Source of the DNA: Flavobacteriaceae bacterium
GTDB lineage: Bacteria; Bacteroidota; Bacteroidia; Flavobacteriales; Flavobacteriaceae
Reading direction: 5' to 3'
Length of the DNA: 56,861 nucleotides
NCBI GenBank assembly: GCA_029938265.1
Contig: JAOZVI010000005.1
Span: forward strand, 1 to 56,861
The notes under the pieces were generated by a model, which was given only the letters and a program-made list of their open reading frames with translations, was not told where the DNA came from and searched no databases. The position numbers and the translations under genes are program-made. Below are positions 18,484 to 26,268 of the stretch, one piece after another (position 1 is the first letter of the stretch; each line of letters opens with the position of its first letter).

Positions 18484-19347
18484 ATGAGACAGTTAAAAAT
18501 TACCAAACAAGTTACCAATCGTGAAACAGCATCGTTAGATAAATATTTGCAAGAAATTGGTAAGGTTGATTTGATTACTGCCGATGAGGAAGTAGAATTA
18601 GCACAGCGTATCAAAGCAGGTGATCAAATTGCTTTGGAAAAGTTGACAAAAGCTAATTTGCGTTTTGTTGTATCTGTTGCAAAACAGTACCAAAATCAAG
18701 GTTTAACACTTCCTGATTTAATAAATGAGGGTAATTTAGGGTTGATAAAAGCAGCGAAAAGATTTGATGAAACCCGTGGATTTAAATTTATATCTTATGC
18801 CGTTTGGTGGATACGTCAATCTATTTTACAAGCATTGGCAGAACAGTCAAGAATTGTTCGTTTACCATTGAATAAAATTGGCTCTATCAATAAGATCAAT
18901 AAAACTTTTGCAAGATTAGAGCAAGAAAATGAAAGACCACCTTCTGCTGAAGAAATCGCAAAAGAATTGGATATGACAGTTACTGATGTAAAAGAATCTA
19001 TGAAAAATTCCGGACGTCACGTTTCTATGGATGCCCCGTTAATTCAAGGAGAAGATTCAAATTTATATGATGTATTAAGATCCGGAGAATCTCCAAATCC
19101 TGATAGAGTTTTATTGCATGAATCATTACAGGTAGAAATTTTAAGAGCATTAGAAACATTAACACCAAGAGAAGCAGATGTTGTAAAATTGTATTTCGGA
19201 CTTGGAAATCAACATCCAATGACCTTAGAAGAAATTGGAGAAACTTTTGATCTTACCAGAGAAAGAGTTCGCCAGATTAAAGAAAAAGCAATAAGAAGAT
19301 TAAAACATACTTCTCGAAGTAAGATTTTAAGATCTTATCTAGGTTAA
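18484..19347 (+). CDS. rpoD: Primary RNA polymerase sigma factor, short Bacteroidota form
   Basis: This 287-residue sigma-70 factor lacks region 1.1 and the long non-conserved insert of proteobacterial RpoD, as is usual in this phylum. Region 1.2 is [24 protein letters not shown], region 2 includes [16 protein letters not shown] and [16 protein letters not shown], region 3 runs through the 130-190 stretch, and region 4 ends with [27 protein letters not shown], the -35 recognition helix. It directs transcription of housekeeping genes; the TTG-N19-TAnnTTTG sites in this window are its expected targets. An imperfect dyad lies upstream at 18431-18446. Confidence 0.96.
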   Translation: MRQLKITKQVTNRETASLDKYLQEIGKVDLITADEEVELAQRIKAGDQIALEKLTKANLRFVVSVAKQYQNQGLTLPDLINEGNLGLIKAAKRFDETRGFKFISYAVWWIRQSILQALAEQSRIVRLPLNKIGSINKINKTFARLEQENERPPSAEEIAKELDMTVTDVKESMKNSGRHVSMDAPLIQGEDSNLYDVLRSGESPNPDRVLLHESLQVEILRALETLTPREADVVKLYFGLGNQHPMTLEEIGETFDLTRERVRQIKEKAIRRLKHTSRSKILRSYLG

Positions 19348-19352
19348 TAAAT

Positions 19353-19386
19353 AAAGCTCATGATTATTCATGAGCTTTTCTTTTTT
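19353..19386 (+). terminator. Intrinsic terminator of rpoD
   Basis: The perfect stem AAAGCTCATGA/TCATGAGCTTT (19353-19363, 19368-19378) has a four-base loop and is followed by a broken T-tract. Confidence 0.88.
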
Positions 19387-19390
19387 ATAT

Positions 19391-19398
19391 TACTTTTG
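19391..19398 (+). promoter_or_regulatory. Promoter -7 element TACTTTTG of rpe
   Basis: This exact TAnnTTTG lies between the rpoD terminator and the ATG at 19415. Its position shows that an upstream ATG at 19370, inside the terminator, cannot be the rpe start. Confidence 0.65.
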
Positions 19399-19414
19399 CC
19401 AAAAACTTAATTTC

Positions 19415-20065
19415 ATGAAACGAATAATTGCTCCTTCATTGCTTGCTGCTGATTTTGGAAATTTACAACGAGATATAGAAATGGTTAATAAAAGTGAAGC
19501 TGATTGGTTTCATTTAGATATTATGGATGGCGTTTTTGTTCCAAATATTTCTTATGGGATGCCGATTATTTCAACTATAAATAAAATTGCAAAAAAACCA
19601 TTGGATGTACATTTAATGATCGTTGATCCTGATAGATATATCAATGTCTTTAAAAAAGTTGGTGCCGATATACTTACGGTACATTTTGAGGCTTGTACTC
19701 ATCTACACCGAACAATTCAAGCAATAAAAGCTGAAGGAATGCAAGCGGGAGTATCTTTAAATCCACATACACCGGTTTCACTATTGGAAGATATTATTCA
19801 GGATTTGGATTTGGTTTTGATCATGAGTGTAAATCCGGGTTTTGGCGGACAAAGTTTTATTGAGAATACTTATAAAAAAGTAAAGCAATTACGAAGCTTG
19901 ATTGATAAAACCAACTCAAAAGTAATTATAGAAGTAGATGGAGGTGTAAATGACACAAATATTAGCAAACTAGCTGAAGCAGGTGTAAATGCCTTTGTTG
20001 CCGGTAGTTTTGTTTTTAAAAGTGAGGATCCTACTAAAACGATTCAAAACTTAAAAAATGCATAG
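19415..20065 (+). CDS. rpe: Ribulose-phosphate 3-epimerase
   Basis: This 216-residue TIM-barrel enzyme interconverts ribulose 5-phosphate and xylulose 5-phosphate in the pentose phosphate pathway. Motifs seen are IIAPSLLAADFGNL, HLDIMDGVFVPNISYG (metal-binding His and Asp), DVHLMIVDPDRY, MSVNPGFGGQSFIE and EVDGGVN with the phosphate site FVAGSFVF. The length is typical only from ATG 19415; an earlier in-frame ATG lies in the preceding terminator and promoter. It stands alone between the rpoD terminator and the convergent kdsA. Confidence 0.96.
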   Translation: MKRIIAPSLLAADFGNLQRDIEMVNKSEADWFHLDIMDGVFVPNISYGMPIISTINKIAKKPLDVHLMIVDPDRYINVFKKVGADILTVHFEACTHLHRTIQAIKAEGMQAGVSLNPHTPVSLLEDIIQDLDLVLIMSVNPGFGGQSFIENTYKKVKQLRSLIDKTNSKVIIEVDGGVNDTNISKLAEAGVNAFVAGSFVFKSEDPTKTIQNLKNA

Positions 20066-20074
20066 TCAATTTTT

Positions 20075-20893
20075 TTAAAAAGTATTGATTGTTTTTCTTA
20101 ACGCAACTAATTTAGTTAAAAGAGCTTCTAAATGGTCTAATTTCAGCATATTAGCACCGTCTGATTTTGCAATTTTTGGATTATAATGAGTTTCTAAAAA
20201 TATACCATCAACACCAACTGCAATTCCCGCTTTAGCAATGGTTTCTATCAATTCTGGTTTACCACCGGTAACACCACTTGCCTGATTGGGTTGTTGTAAA
20301 GAATGTGTAATATCTAAAACAGTGAGAGCATATTGTTGCATTAGCGGAATTCCCCTAAAATCAACTACCATATCCTGATAACCAAACATGGTGCCTCTAT
20401 CAGTAATCATGGTTTGTTGGTTACCACTGTCGTGGACTTTTTTAACAGCGTGTTGCATTGCCTCCGGACTCATAAATTGTCCTTTTTTTAAATTGACAAC
20501 TTTACCGGTTTTTGCTGCAGCAATAACTAAATCGGTTTGACGCACTAAGAATGCCGGAATTTGTAAAATATCAACATATTCAGCAGCTTTAATAGCATCA
20601 TTTACATCATGAATATCAGTAACGGTAGGAATATCAAATGTTTTACCAACTTTTTCTAGGATCTTTAAAGCTTTTTTATCACCAATTCCGGTAAAACTAT
20701 CAATTCTTGATCGATTTGCTTTTTTAAAACTTCCTTTAAAAATATAAGGAATTTCTAATTTATTAGTTATTTCTACACACTTTTCAGCAATTTGCATTGC
20801 CATTTCTTCACTTTCAATGGCGCAAGGTCCGGCAAGTAAAAAAAAGTTATTACTATCAAGGTTTTTGATGTTGGGAATTTTAGAAAGTTCCAT
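20075..20893 (-). CDS. kdsA: 3-deoxy-8-phosphooctulonate (KDO-8-P) synthase, metal-dependent type
   Basis: This 272-residue enzyme condenses phosphoenolpyruvate with arabinose 5-phosphate, the first committed step to KDO of lipopolysaccharide. The motifs IFKGSFKKANRSRIDSF, VDILQIPAFLVRQTDL and DRGTMFGYQDMVVDFRGIP are family-specific and separate it from DAHP synthase. Near the N-terminus LAGPCAIES has Cys at position 24, where the metal-independent E. coli enzyme has Asn, so this is the metal-dependent class. It lies 42 bases after the porin gene; a weak -7 element (TATCTTTA on the minus strand) is in that gap, so it may be both read-through and self-promoted. Confidence 0.95.
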   Translation of the reverse strand: MELSKIPNIKNLDSNNFFLLAGPCAIESEEMAMQIAEKCVEITNKLEIPYIFKGSFKKANRSRIDSFTGIGDKKALKILEKVGKTFDIPTVTDIHDVNDAIKAAEYVDILQIPAFLVRQTDLVIAAAKTGKVVNLKKGQFMSPEAMQHAVKKVHDSGNQQTMITDRGTMFGYQDMVVDFRGIPLMQQYALTVLDITHSLQQPNQASGVTGGKPELIETIAKAGIAVGVDGIFLETHYNPKIAKSDGANMLKLDHLEALLTKLVALRKTINTF

Positions 20894-20935
20894 TTTTTTG
20901 ATTTTTGTAAAGATACGATTTAAGATTATATTCCT

Positions 20936-22108
20936 CTAAAAAATTGAGATATCCCATTGTAACCTTATCCTACTTCCAGACTTATCCGTTGAAGAAAATT
21001 CATTAAAATCTAAATAGGAATATTCTAATGTCAATTTATTTTTATGTTTATGAAAAAACCAGTTCAATCCAAAAGTATATTCCAATTCATTATTGTTTGA
21101 TACATCAATATTTGGATCATAGTAAGCATATCTTCCAAAAACCTCTAATTTCTTTGGAATTTTTGAAAATGAATTATTTAAAAAATATCCAAGTTGTAAA
21201 TAATAACCTGTTAATGAAGTGGAAGTTAGATTGATTTTATCATCAATATTTTTATAGTGATATTCTTGTTGCCATGACCAGCCTTTGTACTTAAATGCTG
21301 TTTCAAATAAAAACTGATTTATCTTATATTGTCCGTCAACACCTTCTTCAAATCCAGTCAATTGCCCTCCGCCTACAGTAGAAAATCTTGTATATCTACT
21401 TGTATTGGTTGTAGCTGCAATTGCAAATGAAGAAACAAATTTATCATGGTATTCCAAATCAGAGCCACTAAATTTTAATACTTCATTATTAGGATTCCAT
21501 TGTAACCTTGCCATGTACATTAGTTTTGAATCATCATTAGAATTTGCACCTCTTCCGGAACCCATAAATGCAGATGCCCAATAATTAAAATTAGCCATTC
21601 CATCTCCGGATAAATTTCCGTACAATGAAATTCCTTGTTGACGATCAAGTGTAAAGGCATAGTTAATAATTGATCGATCTAATCCCTGTTGATTGCCGGA
21701 AGAAATCACTCTTTCTCTGGAATATCTAACTTTCCATTGACCTACTCTTAATTTTAAAAAAGAGTATTTTTCAATCTGGACTCTAAAATCGAGCAAATTC
21801 ATTCCTTTTATGTCTTGTTCAAAATAAAAAGTATAATAAGGCTGATAAATATGTCCGCCAATTTTTATCCTGGCTCTATTGATCTTTAAACCTGATTTTT
21901 CATTTTCAAATGTTATAGGATCATTATCAAATGGGTAAGATGCTCTAAATTGTCCTCTAAAATCTAACTGCAATTCATATTGATCATCAAAAAAATGGAA
22001 TTCAAATCCTTTGCCTTTTGTAATATAAAAGTCATTATTTTTTTCTTGAGAAAAGATTTGCAAAGAGAAAAATATCAATACAAAAAATACAATTGTTTTT
22101 TTAAACAA
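20936..22108 (-). CDS. Phosphate-selective porin O/P-like outer-membrane porin
   Basis: This 390-residue protein begins with a signal peptide (MFKKTIVFFVLIFFSLQIFSQ). The body is a 16-strand-type barrel of the OprO/OprP family: LDFRGQFRASYPF, GLKINRARIKIGGHIYQPYYTFYFEQD, LKLRVGQWKVRYSRER, LDRSIINYAF and the closing LEYSYLDFNEF and RIRLQWDISIF with a terminal Phe suited to Bam recognition. Such porins pass phosphate or polyphosphate in Pseudomonas; in Bacteroidota they are widespread and the solute is usually unknown. It starts 11 bases after gldA, so it is co-transcribed with it. Confidence 0.88.
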   Translation of the reverse strand: MFKKTIVFFVLIFFSLQIFSQEKNNDFYITKGKGFEFHFFDDQYELQLDFRGQFRASYPFDNDPITFENEKSGLKINRARIKIGGHIYQPYYTFYFEQDIKGMNLLDFRVQIEKYSFLKLRVGQWKVRYSRERVISSGNQQGLDRSIINYAFTLDRQQGISLYGNLSGDGMANFNYWASAFMGSGRGANSNDDSKLMYMARLQWNPNNEVLKFSGSDLEYHDKFVSSFAIAATTNTSRYTRFSTVGGGQLTGFEEGVDGQYKINQFLFETAFKYKGWSWQQEYHYKNIDDKINLTSTSLTGYYLQLGYFLNNSFSKIPKKLEVFGRYAYYDPNIDVSNNNELEYTFGLNWFFHKHKNKLTLEYSYLDFNEFSSTDKSGSRIRLQWDISIF

Positions 22109-22119
22109 AATATGATGAC

Positions 22120-23013
22120 TTAATTTGTAAGTGTTTGGAATAAATTTTCTAAACTAGTTGTTTTTTGTTGTAATTGTAATGTTTTTAACCCATTTGCTTG
22201 GGCAAAATCAAATATTTTTGAACGCATATCCTTTTTAGTATCAAAAGTTAAATACCAAGTGTTATCAAATACATTTTTCACTGATTTAATATTTGATATT
22301 TTTCTTAATAACGCTTCTTCTACACCAAGATTAAATTCTACTTCAATAATTTGTTCTTGATTTTCTAATAATTCTTTCAGATTTTTATCAGCAACAATAA
22401 CTCCTTTATTAATTATAATAACCCTGTCACACATTGCTTCTACTTCTTGCATGATGTGTGTTGATAATAAAACCGTTTTGGTTTTGCCAATTTCTTTAAT
22501 TAGATTTCTAATTTCTGATAGTTGATTTGGGTCTAAACCGGTAGTGGGCTCATCTAAAATCAATACTTTAGGATCGTGTAATAATGCCGCTGCCAAACCA
22601 ACCCTTTGTTTATATCCTTTAGAAAGCTGACTTATTTTTTTATTCTTTTCTGGTTTTAAACCGATTAAATCAATTATTTCGTCAATTCTGTTTTTCGAAA
22701 TGTGGTGAATATTTGCATTAAACTGTAAATATTCTTTAATATATAATTCTGTATATAAAGGATTGTGCTCAGACAGATAGCCTATAGATCTTTTAACATC
22801 CAGGGGATTTTGTAAAGTATCAAATCCATTAACTATTACATTTCCACTATTTTGAGAAATATAAGTTGTTATAATTTTCATCATGGTAGATTTTCCCGCT
22901 CCATTTGGTCCTAAAAATCCTACAATTTCTCCGGAATTTATCTCAAAGCTCACATTGTTTAATGCTTTTTGATCACCATAGTTTTTAGTAATATTTTGAA
23001 CTATAATCGACAT
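22120..23013 (-). CDS. gldA: Gliding motility-associated ABC transporter ATP-binding protein GldA
   Basis: This 297-residue ATPase has Walker A GPNGAGKST (35-43), a Q-loop region, ABC signature LSKGYKQR (about 132), Walker B VLILDEPTTGLDPNQ and the switch His in LLSTHIMQEVEAMCDR, followed by the C-terminal accessory domain typical of GldA. It is very close to Flavobacterium johnsoniae GldA as I recall it. With GldF and GldG (not here) it forms an ABC transporter that supports gliding in some species and may affect T9SS function. The gene is upstream of the porin on the minus strand, divergent from the phenylalanine operon. Confidence 0.92.
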   Translation of the reverse strand: MSIIVQNITKNYGDQKALNNVSFEINSGEIVGFLGPNGAGKSTMMKIITTYISQNSGNVIVNGFDTLQNPLDVKRSIGYLSEHNPLYTELYIKEYLQFNANIHHISKNRIDEIIDLIGLKPEKNKKISQLSKGYKQRVGLAAALLHDPKVLILDEPTTGLDPNQLSEIRNLIKEIGKTKTVLLSTHIMQEVEAMCDRVIIINKGVIVADKNLKELLENQEQIIEVEFNLGVEEALLRKISNIKSVKNVFDNTWYLTFDTKKDMRSKIFDFAQANGLKTLQLQQKTTSLENLFQTLTN

Positions 23014-23240
23014 TTCTCATTTTTTTATAAACACAAAGAAAAAACTTTTTTTAAGAACAATGTGTATATCTTAAATATATTTGTTTAAATAGCGGATCTA
23101 AAAGATACTTTAAATTTTAAGAAGTCTTTTTTGTAGAATTTCGCAATTTTTCAGAATGATTGAATAGTAGTATTTTATTATCTGGTTTGCAATATTTTGA
23201 ATGAAATTTAAATAATTTGTTAAATATTCGATAAAAATTA
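23014..23240. other. Intergenic sequence between gldA and the pheA leader promoter
   Basis: This is the first part of a 417-base gap. It probably holds the gldA promoter near 23040-23050 (minus strand TTTCTTTG, imperfect). I see no gene or repeat here; the rest of the gap is the attenuator described separately. Confidence 0.4.
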
Positions 23241-23270
23241 TTGTAATTGAAAAATATATTTATAGATTTG
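23241..23270 (+). promoter_or_regulatory. Consensus promoter of the Phe/Tyr operon leader (TTG-N19-TAGATTTG)
   Basis: TTG at 23241-23243 and TAGATTTG at 23263-23270 are 19 bases apart, an exact match to the Bacteroidota promoter. Transcription should start near 23275-23278, about 10 bases before the leader-peptide ATG and about 155 bases before pheA. Confidence 0.8.
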
Positions 23271-23287
23271 CTGCAGATTTAGAAAAG

Positions 23288-23353
23288 ATGAAAAATTCAT
23301 TTAATTTTTTTACACGTTTTTACTTTTATTTTAGCGATAAGAGCGAGACATGA
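23288..23353 (+). CDS. Phe/Tyr-rich leader peptide of the pheA operon attenuator
   Basis: This 21-codon frame (MKNSFNFF, then TRFYFYF, ending in SDKSET and TGA) has six Phe and two Tyr codons among residues 5-15; all Phe codons are TTT. It starts about 10 bases after the predicted transcription start, preceded by purine-rich AGAAAAG. It is followed by an antiterminator/terminator pair and then by genes for phenylalanine and tyrosine synthesis. Leader peptides rich in the end product (such as PheL in enteric bacteria) act as sensors of charged tRNA: ribosome stalling at Phe or Tyr codons keeps transcription going. That role is inferred; the composition and placement are seen directly. It has no homologue that I know of. 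Confidence 0.85.
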   Translation: MKNSFNFFTRFYFYFSDKSET

Positions 23354-23418
23354 TATGTATTTAAGTTAAAACTAAAGATAATCATAAAAAGTCTCGAAAT
23401 ATTTCGAGACTTTTTTTT
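23344..23418 (+). promoter_or_regulatory. Transcription attenuator: antiterminator/terminator switch before pheA
   Basis: CGAGACATGAT (23344-23354), overlapping the last codons and stop of the leader peptide, can pair with ATCAT (23381-23385) plus GTCTCG (23391-23396), leaving five A residues bulged. That pairing would disrupt the terminator, whose 5' arm includes GTCTCG. A ribosome stalled at the FYFYF codons would leave 23344 onward free (antiterminator, operon on); a ribosome at the TGA would cover it (terminator, operon off). This is the geometry of ribosome-mediated attenuation. Confidence 0.8.
23386..23418 (+). terminator. Rho-independent terminator of the pheA leader (attenuator)
   Basis: A perfect palindrome (23386-23400 against 23401-23415; core GTCTCGAAAT/ATTTCGAGAC) runs into eight T residues. 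It stands 12 bases before the pheA ATG. The upstream gene gldA is on the other strand, so the terminator has no gene to end other than the leader. Confidence 0.92.
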
Positions 23419-23430
23419 AGTCAAAAATTT

Positions 23431-24276
23431 ATGAAAGTAGCTATTCAAGGAATTAGAGGATCGTTTCACGATATTGTTGCCAGACAATATTTTGGCGATA
23501 AAATTGAATTGATAGAATGCATGTCGTTTACAGAAATCCCCATTTTGTTAAAAAATAATGCAGTTGATAGTGCAGTGATGGCGATTGAAAATTCTATTGC
23601 AGGCGCCATTTTACCAAATTACGCTTTAATTGATGAATATAATTTGGATATTGAGGGAGAACTTTATCTGAATATTCACCATAATTTGATGGCATTAAAA
23701 GGGCAAACGCTAAAGGATATTAAAGAAGTTTGGTCGCACCCAATGGCAATTTTACAATGTAGAAAATTTTTCAGAAATCATCCGGATATTAAATTAATTG
23801 AAGAGAAGGATACTGCTGAAGTTGCTGAAAGGATCCAAACTGAAAGTTTAAAAGGTATTGCTGCAATTGCCAGTAAAGAGGCTGCTCAATTATTTAATTT
23901 AGATATTATTAAAGCTGATATTCAAACCATTAAACATAATTCAACCAGATTTTTTATTTTAAAGAAAGGTAAAAATACGCCTTATCATGAAAGTAAAATA
24001 GATGGAACAAAAAACAAGGCATCAATAAAATTTATTACCAAACACAACAAAGGGAGTTTAGCAGAAGTTTTAGACATTTTTGCTAAACATGAGATTAATT
24101 TGACTAAGATCCAATCTATGCCAATTATTGATCAACCCTGGAGTTATGCTTTTTTTATTGATCTAATGATAGAAGATTTTAAACTATATGAAAATGCATT
24201 GCATTTGATCAATAAAAAAGTAAATCACTTACAAATATTAGGAGAATACCACCAAAATAAGGGATATGAAGTTTGA
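23431..24276 (+). CDS. pheA: Prephenate dehydratase
   Basis: This 281-residue monofunctional enzyme converts prephenate to phenylpyruvate in phenylalanine synthesis. The dehydratase domain is residues 1-180, with AIENSIAGAI (51-60) and the catalytic TRF motif in NSTRFFIL (172-174). An ACT regulatory domain follows (about 198-275). In that domain the Phe-binding GALV and ESRP motifs of the E. coli P-protein are changed to KGSL (207-210) and QSMP (228-231), so classical Phe feedback may be altered. No chorismate mutase domain is fused here; that activity is in the fourth gene. Its 3' end overlaps the aminotransferase start by 11 bases. Confidence 0.95.
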   Translation: MKVAIQGIRGSFHDIVARQYFGDKIELIECMSFTEIPILLKNNAVDSAVMAIENSIAGAILPNYALIDEYNLDIEGELYLNIHHNLMALKGQTLKDIKEVWSHPMAILQCRKFFRNHPDIKLIEEKDTAEVAERIQTESLKGIAAIASKEAAQLFNLDIIKADIQTIKHNSTRFFILKKGKNTPYHESKIDGTKNKASIKFITKHNKGSLAEVLDIFAKHEINLTKIQSMPIIDQPWSYAFFIDLMIEDFKLYENALHLINKKVNHLQILGEYHQNKGYEV

Positions 24277-25414
24277 AAAAGCAAATAGGTTAAAAAATGT
24301 AGAAGAATATTACTTTTCAACAAAATTAAAAGAGGTGAGATTATTAATCAGTAAGGGTAAACCAATTATTAATTTAGGAATTGGCAGTCCTGATCTACAA
24401 CCACCTCGGGAGGTTATTGAAGCCATATCAAAAGCTTCATTAAATCCAAATAATCATGGATATCAAAGTTATCAGGGTATTCCTGAATTACGGGAATCAA
24501 TAGCCAATTTTTATGAAAAGCACTACAATGTTAAACTAGATAAAGATCATGAAATATTGCCATTGATGGGATCAAAAGAGGGTATTTTACATATTTCAAT
24601 GGCTTTTTTAAATAAAGGGGATCAGGTTTTGATTCCTAATCCCAGTTATCCTACTTATACCTCAGTAACTAAATTGGTGGAAGCAGAACCAATTTTTTAT
24701 AATTTAACTGAAGAAAATAATTGGTTGCCAGACTGTGAAGCCATAGAAAAAATGGATTTATCTAAAGTAAAAATTATGTGGGTAAACTATCCACACATGC
24801 CAACCGGAACCAATCCTACGGATGATTTGTTTAAAAAATTAATAACATTTGCTAAAAAACATCAAATATTATTGGTGAATGACAATCCGTATAGTTTTAT
24901 TTTAAATGATGATCCAAAAAGTATTTTATCTTTTGAGGGAGCTAAAGAAATTGCCATTGAATTAAATTCTCTTAGTAAGACCTTTAATATGGCCGGATGG
25001 AGAGTTGGTATGGTTTTAGGAAATGAAGAGAATCTTAAAAGTATTTTACAAGTTAAAAGTAATATGGATTCAGGGATGTATTTTGGTATTCAAAAAGGAG
25101 CAATTACTGCTTTAAATTTACCGATAGAATGGTTTAAAAGTATCAATAATATTTATGCAAAGCGTAGAGAAATAGTTTGGAAAATTTGTGATGTTTTGCA
25201 ATGTAGTTATGATAAAAATAGTTCAGGTTTATTTATTTGGGCGAAAATCCCAAAAGGAAGATCATCAAATGAGTTTACAGATAAATTATTATATGATAAA
25301 AATGTTTTTGTCGCTCCGGGAACTGTATTTGGCAAGAATGGTGAAGGTTATATAAGATTTTCAATTTGTGTTGTAGAAGAAAAAATACAAGAAGTATTAA
25401 CAAGAGTATCATGA
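24266..25414 (+). CDS. Class I/II pyridoxal-phosphate aminotransferase, probably aromatic
   Basis: This 382-residue fold-type I aminotransferase shows GIGSPDLQPP near the start, NPSYPTYTSV, VNYPHMPTGT (the NPPhxxTG position, here with YPHMPTG), VNDNPYSF and the PLP lysine in NSLSKTFNMAGWRVG, plus the closing IRFSIC arginine. In this operon it would transaminate phenylpyruvate and hydroxyphenylpyruvate to Phe and Tyr, or act on prephenate; the sequence does not decide which. It overlaps pheA by 11 bases and tyrA by four (ATGA), so translation is probably coupled. Confidence 0.88.
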   Translation: MKFEKANRLKNVEEYYFSTKLKEVRLLISKGKPIINLGIGSPDLQPPREVIEAISKASLNPNNHGYQSYQGIPELRESIANFYEKHYNVKLDKDHEILPLMGSKEGILHISMAFLNKGDQVLIPNPSYPTYTSVTKLVEAEPIFYNLTEENNWLPDCEAIEKMDLSKVKIMWVNYPHMPTGTNPTDDLFKKLITFAKKHQILLVNDNPYSFILNDDPKSILSFEGAKEIAIELNSLSKTFNMAGWRVGMVLGNEENLKSILQVKSNMDSGMYFGIQKGAITALNLPIEWFKSINNIYAKRREIVWKICDVLQCSYDKNSSGLFIWAKIPKGRSSNEFTDKLLYDKNVFVAPGTVFGKNGEGYIRFSICVVEEKIQEVLTRVS

Positions 25415-26265
25415 AAAAAATAGCAGTTATCGGATTAGGATTAATAGGGGGCTCTTTAGCTTTAGAGTTAAAAAAAGTAACCTGGGCAACAATTTATGGA
25501 ATAGACAAAAATCCCGATCATCTAGAAAAAGCTTTAGAATTGGGAATTATTTATAAAAAAGCAACTATTGATATTGTTAAAGAAGTTGATATTGTTATCA
25601 TTGCAGTTCCAGTAAATATTATTCCGCATATTACTTTGCAGGTTTTAGATTTGATCGATGACAATACTTTAGTTTTTGATGTTGGATCAACAAAAGCTAT
25701 TGTTTGTGAAGCTGTAAAGAAGCATCCGAAAAGAGAAAATTTTGTTGCAATCCACCCCATAGCCGGTACAGAATTTTCTGGACCTGAAGCTGCCATTTAT
25801 GATTTGTTTACTGGTAAAGTAAATATTATTTGTGAACAGAATTTGAGTAAAAAAGAAATGATTGAAAAGGTAGTCTCATTATTTGAAAAATTAAAAATGC
25901 GAATTGTATTTATGGAGTCTGCCAAACAACACGATAAACATATTGCTTATGTTTCTCATCTTTCTCATATCAGTTCTTTTATGCTCGGAAAAACTGTTTT
26001 GGAAATTGAAAAAGATGAAAAAAGTATCTTTGATATGGCAGGAAGTGGTTTTGCTTCAACAGTTAGATTGGCAAAGAGTAATCCCGAAACATGGACTCCA
26101 ATTTTATTACAAAACAAAGAAAGTATATTGGAATCATTAAATGCATACATAAAAAATTTAAATCAGTTCAAAGAAATAATAACTAACGAATCAGCAGAAG
26201 AGGTTTTTGCAATGATGCAAAATACAAATCAAATAAAGAGCATTTTAGCTGGAATTAAAAATTAA
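25411..26265 (+). CDS. tyrA: Prephenate dehydrogenase
   Basis: This 284-residue NAD(P)-dependent enzyme oxidatively decarboxylates prephenate to 4-hydroxyphenylpyruvate on the way to tyrosine. The N-terminal Rossmann motif is IGLGLIGGSLA; substrate-site segments are VGSTKAIV, FVAIHPIAGTEFSGPEAA and HDKHIAYVSHLSHISS, followed by a helical dimerisation domain. ATG 25411 overlaps the aminotransferase stop as ATGA; an earlier in-frame start at 25366 would add 15 unlikely residues (CCRRKNTRS). No ACT domain is attached, which leaves transcriptional attenuation as a likely control point. Confidence 0.94.
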   Translation: MKKIAVIGLGLIGGSLALELKKVTWATIYGIDKNPDHLEKALELGIIYKKATIDIVKEVDIVIIAVPVNIIPHITLQVLDLIDDNTLVFDVGSTKAIVCEAVKKHPKRENFVAIHPIAGTEFSGPEAAIYDLFTGKVNIICEQNLSKKEMIEKVVSLFEKLKMRIVFMESAKQHDKHIAYVSHLSHISSFMLGKTVLEIEKDEKSIFDMAGSGFASTVRLAKSNPETWTPILLQNKESILESLNAYIKNLNQFKEIITNESAEEVFAMMQNTNQIKSILAGIKN

Positions 26266-26268
26266 AAA

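Noticed and set aside
19370-19414. Upstream in-frame ATG as the rpe start
   Set aside because: It lies inside the rpoD terminator and before the -7 element at 19391-19398; ATG 19415 gives the normal length.
23386-23418. Terminator before pheA taken as the end of an upstream gene
   Set aside because: The upstream gene gldA is on the minus strand and starts at 23013; no plus-strand gene other than the leader peptide precedes the hairpin.
25366-25410. Upstream extension of tyrA
   Set aside because: It lies in the aminotransferase gene and reads as Cys/Arg-rich sequence; ATG 25411 is the ATGA overlap start.
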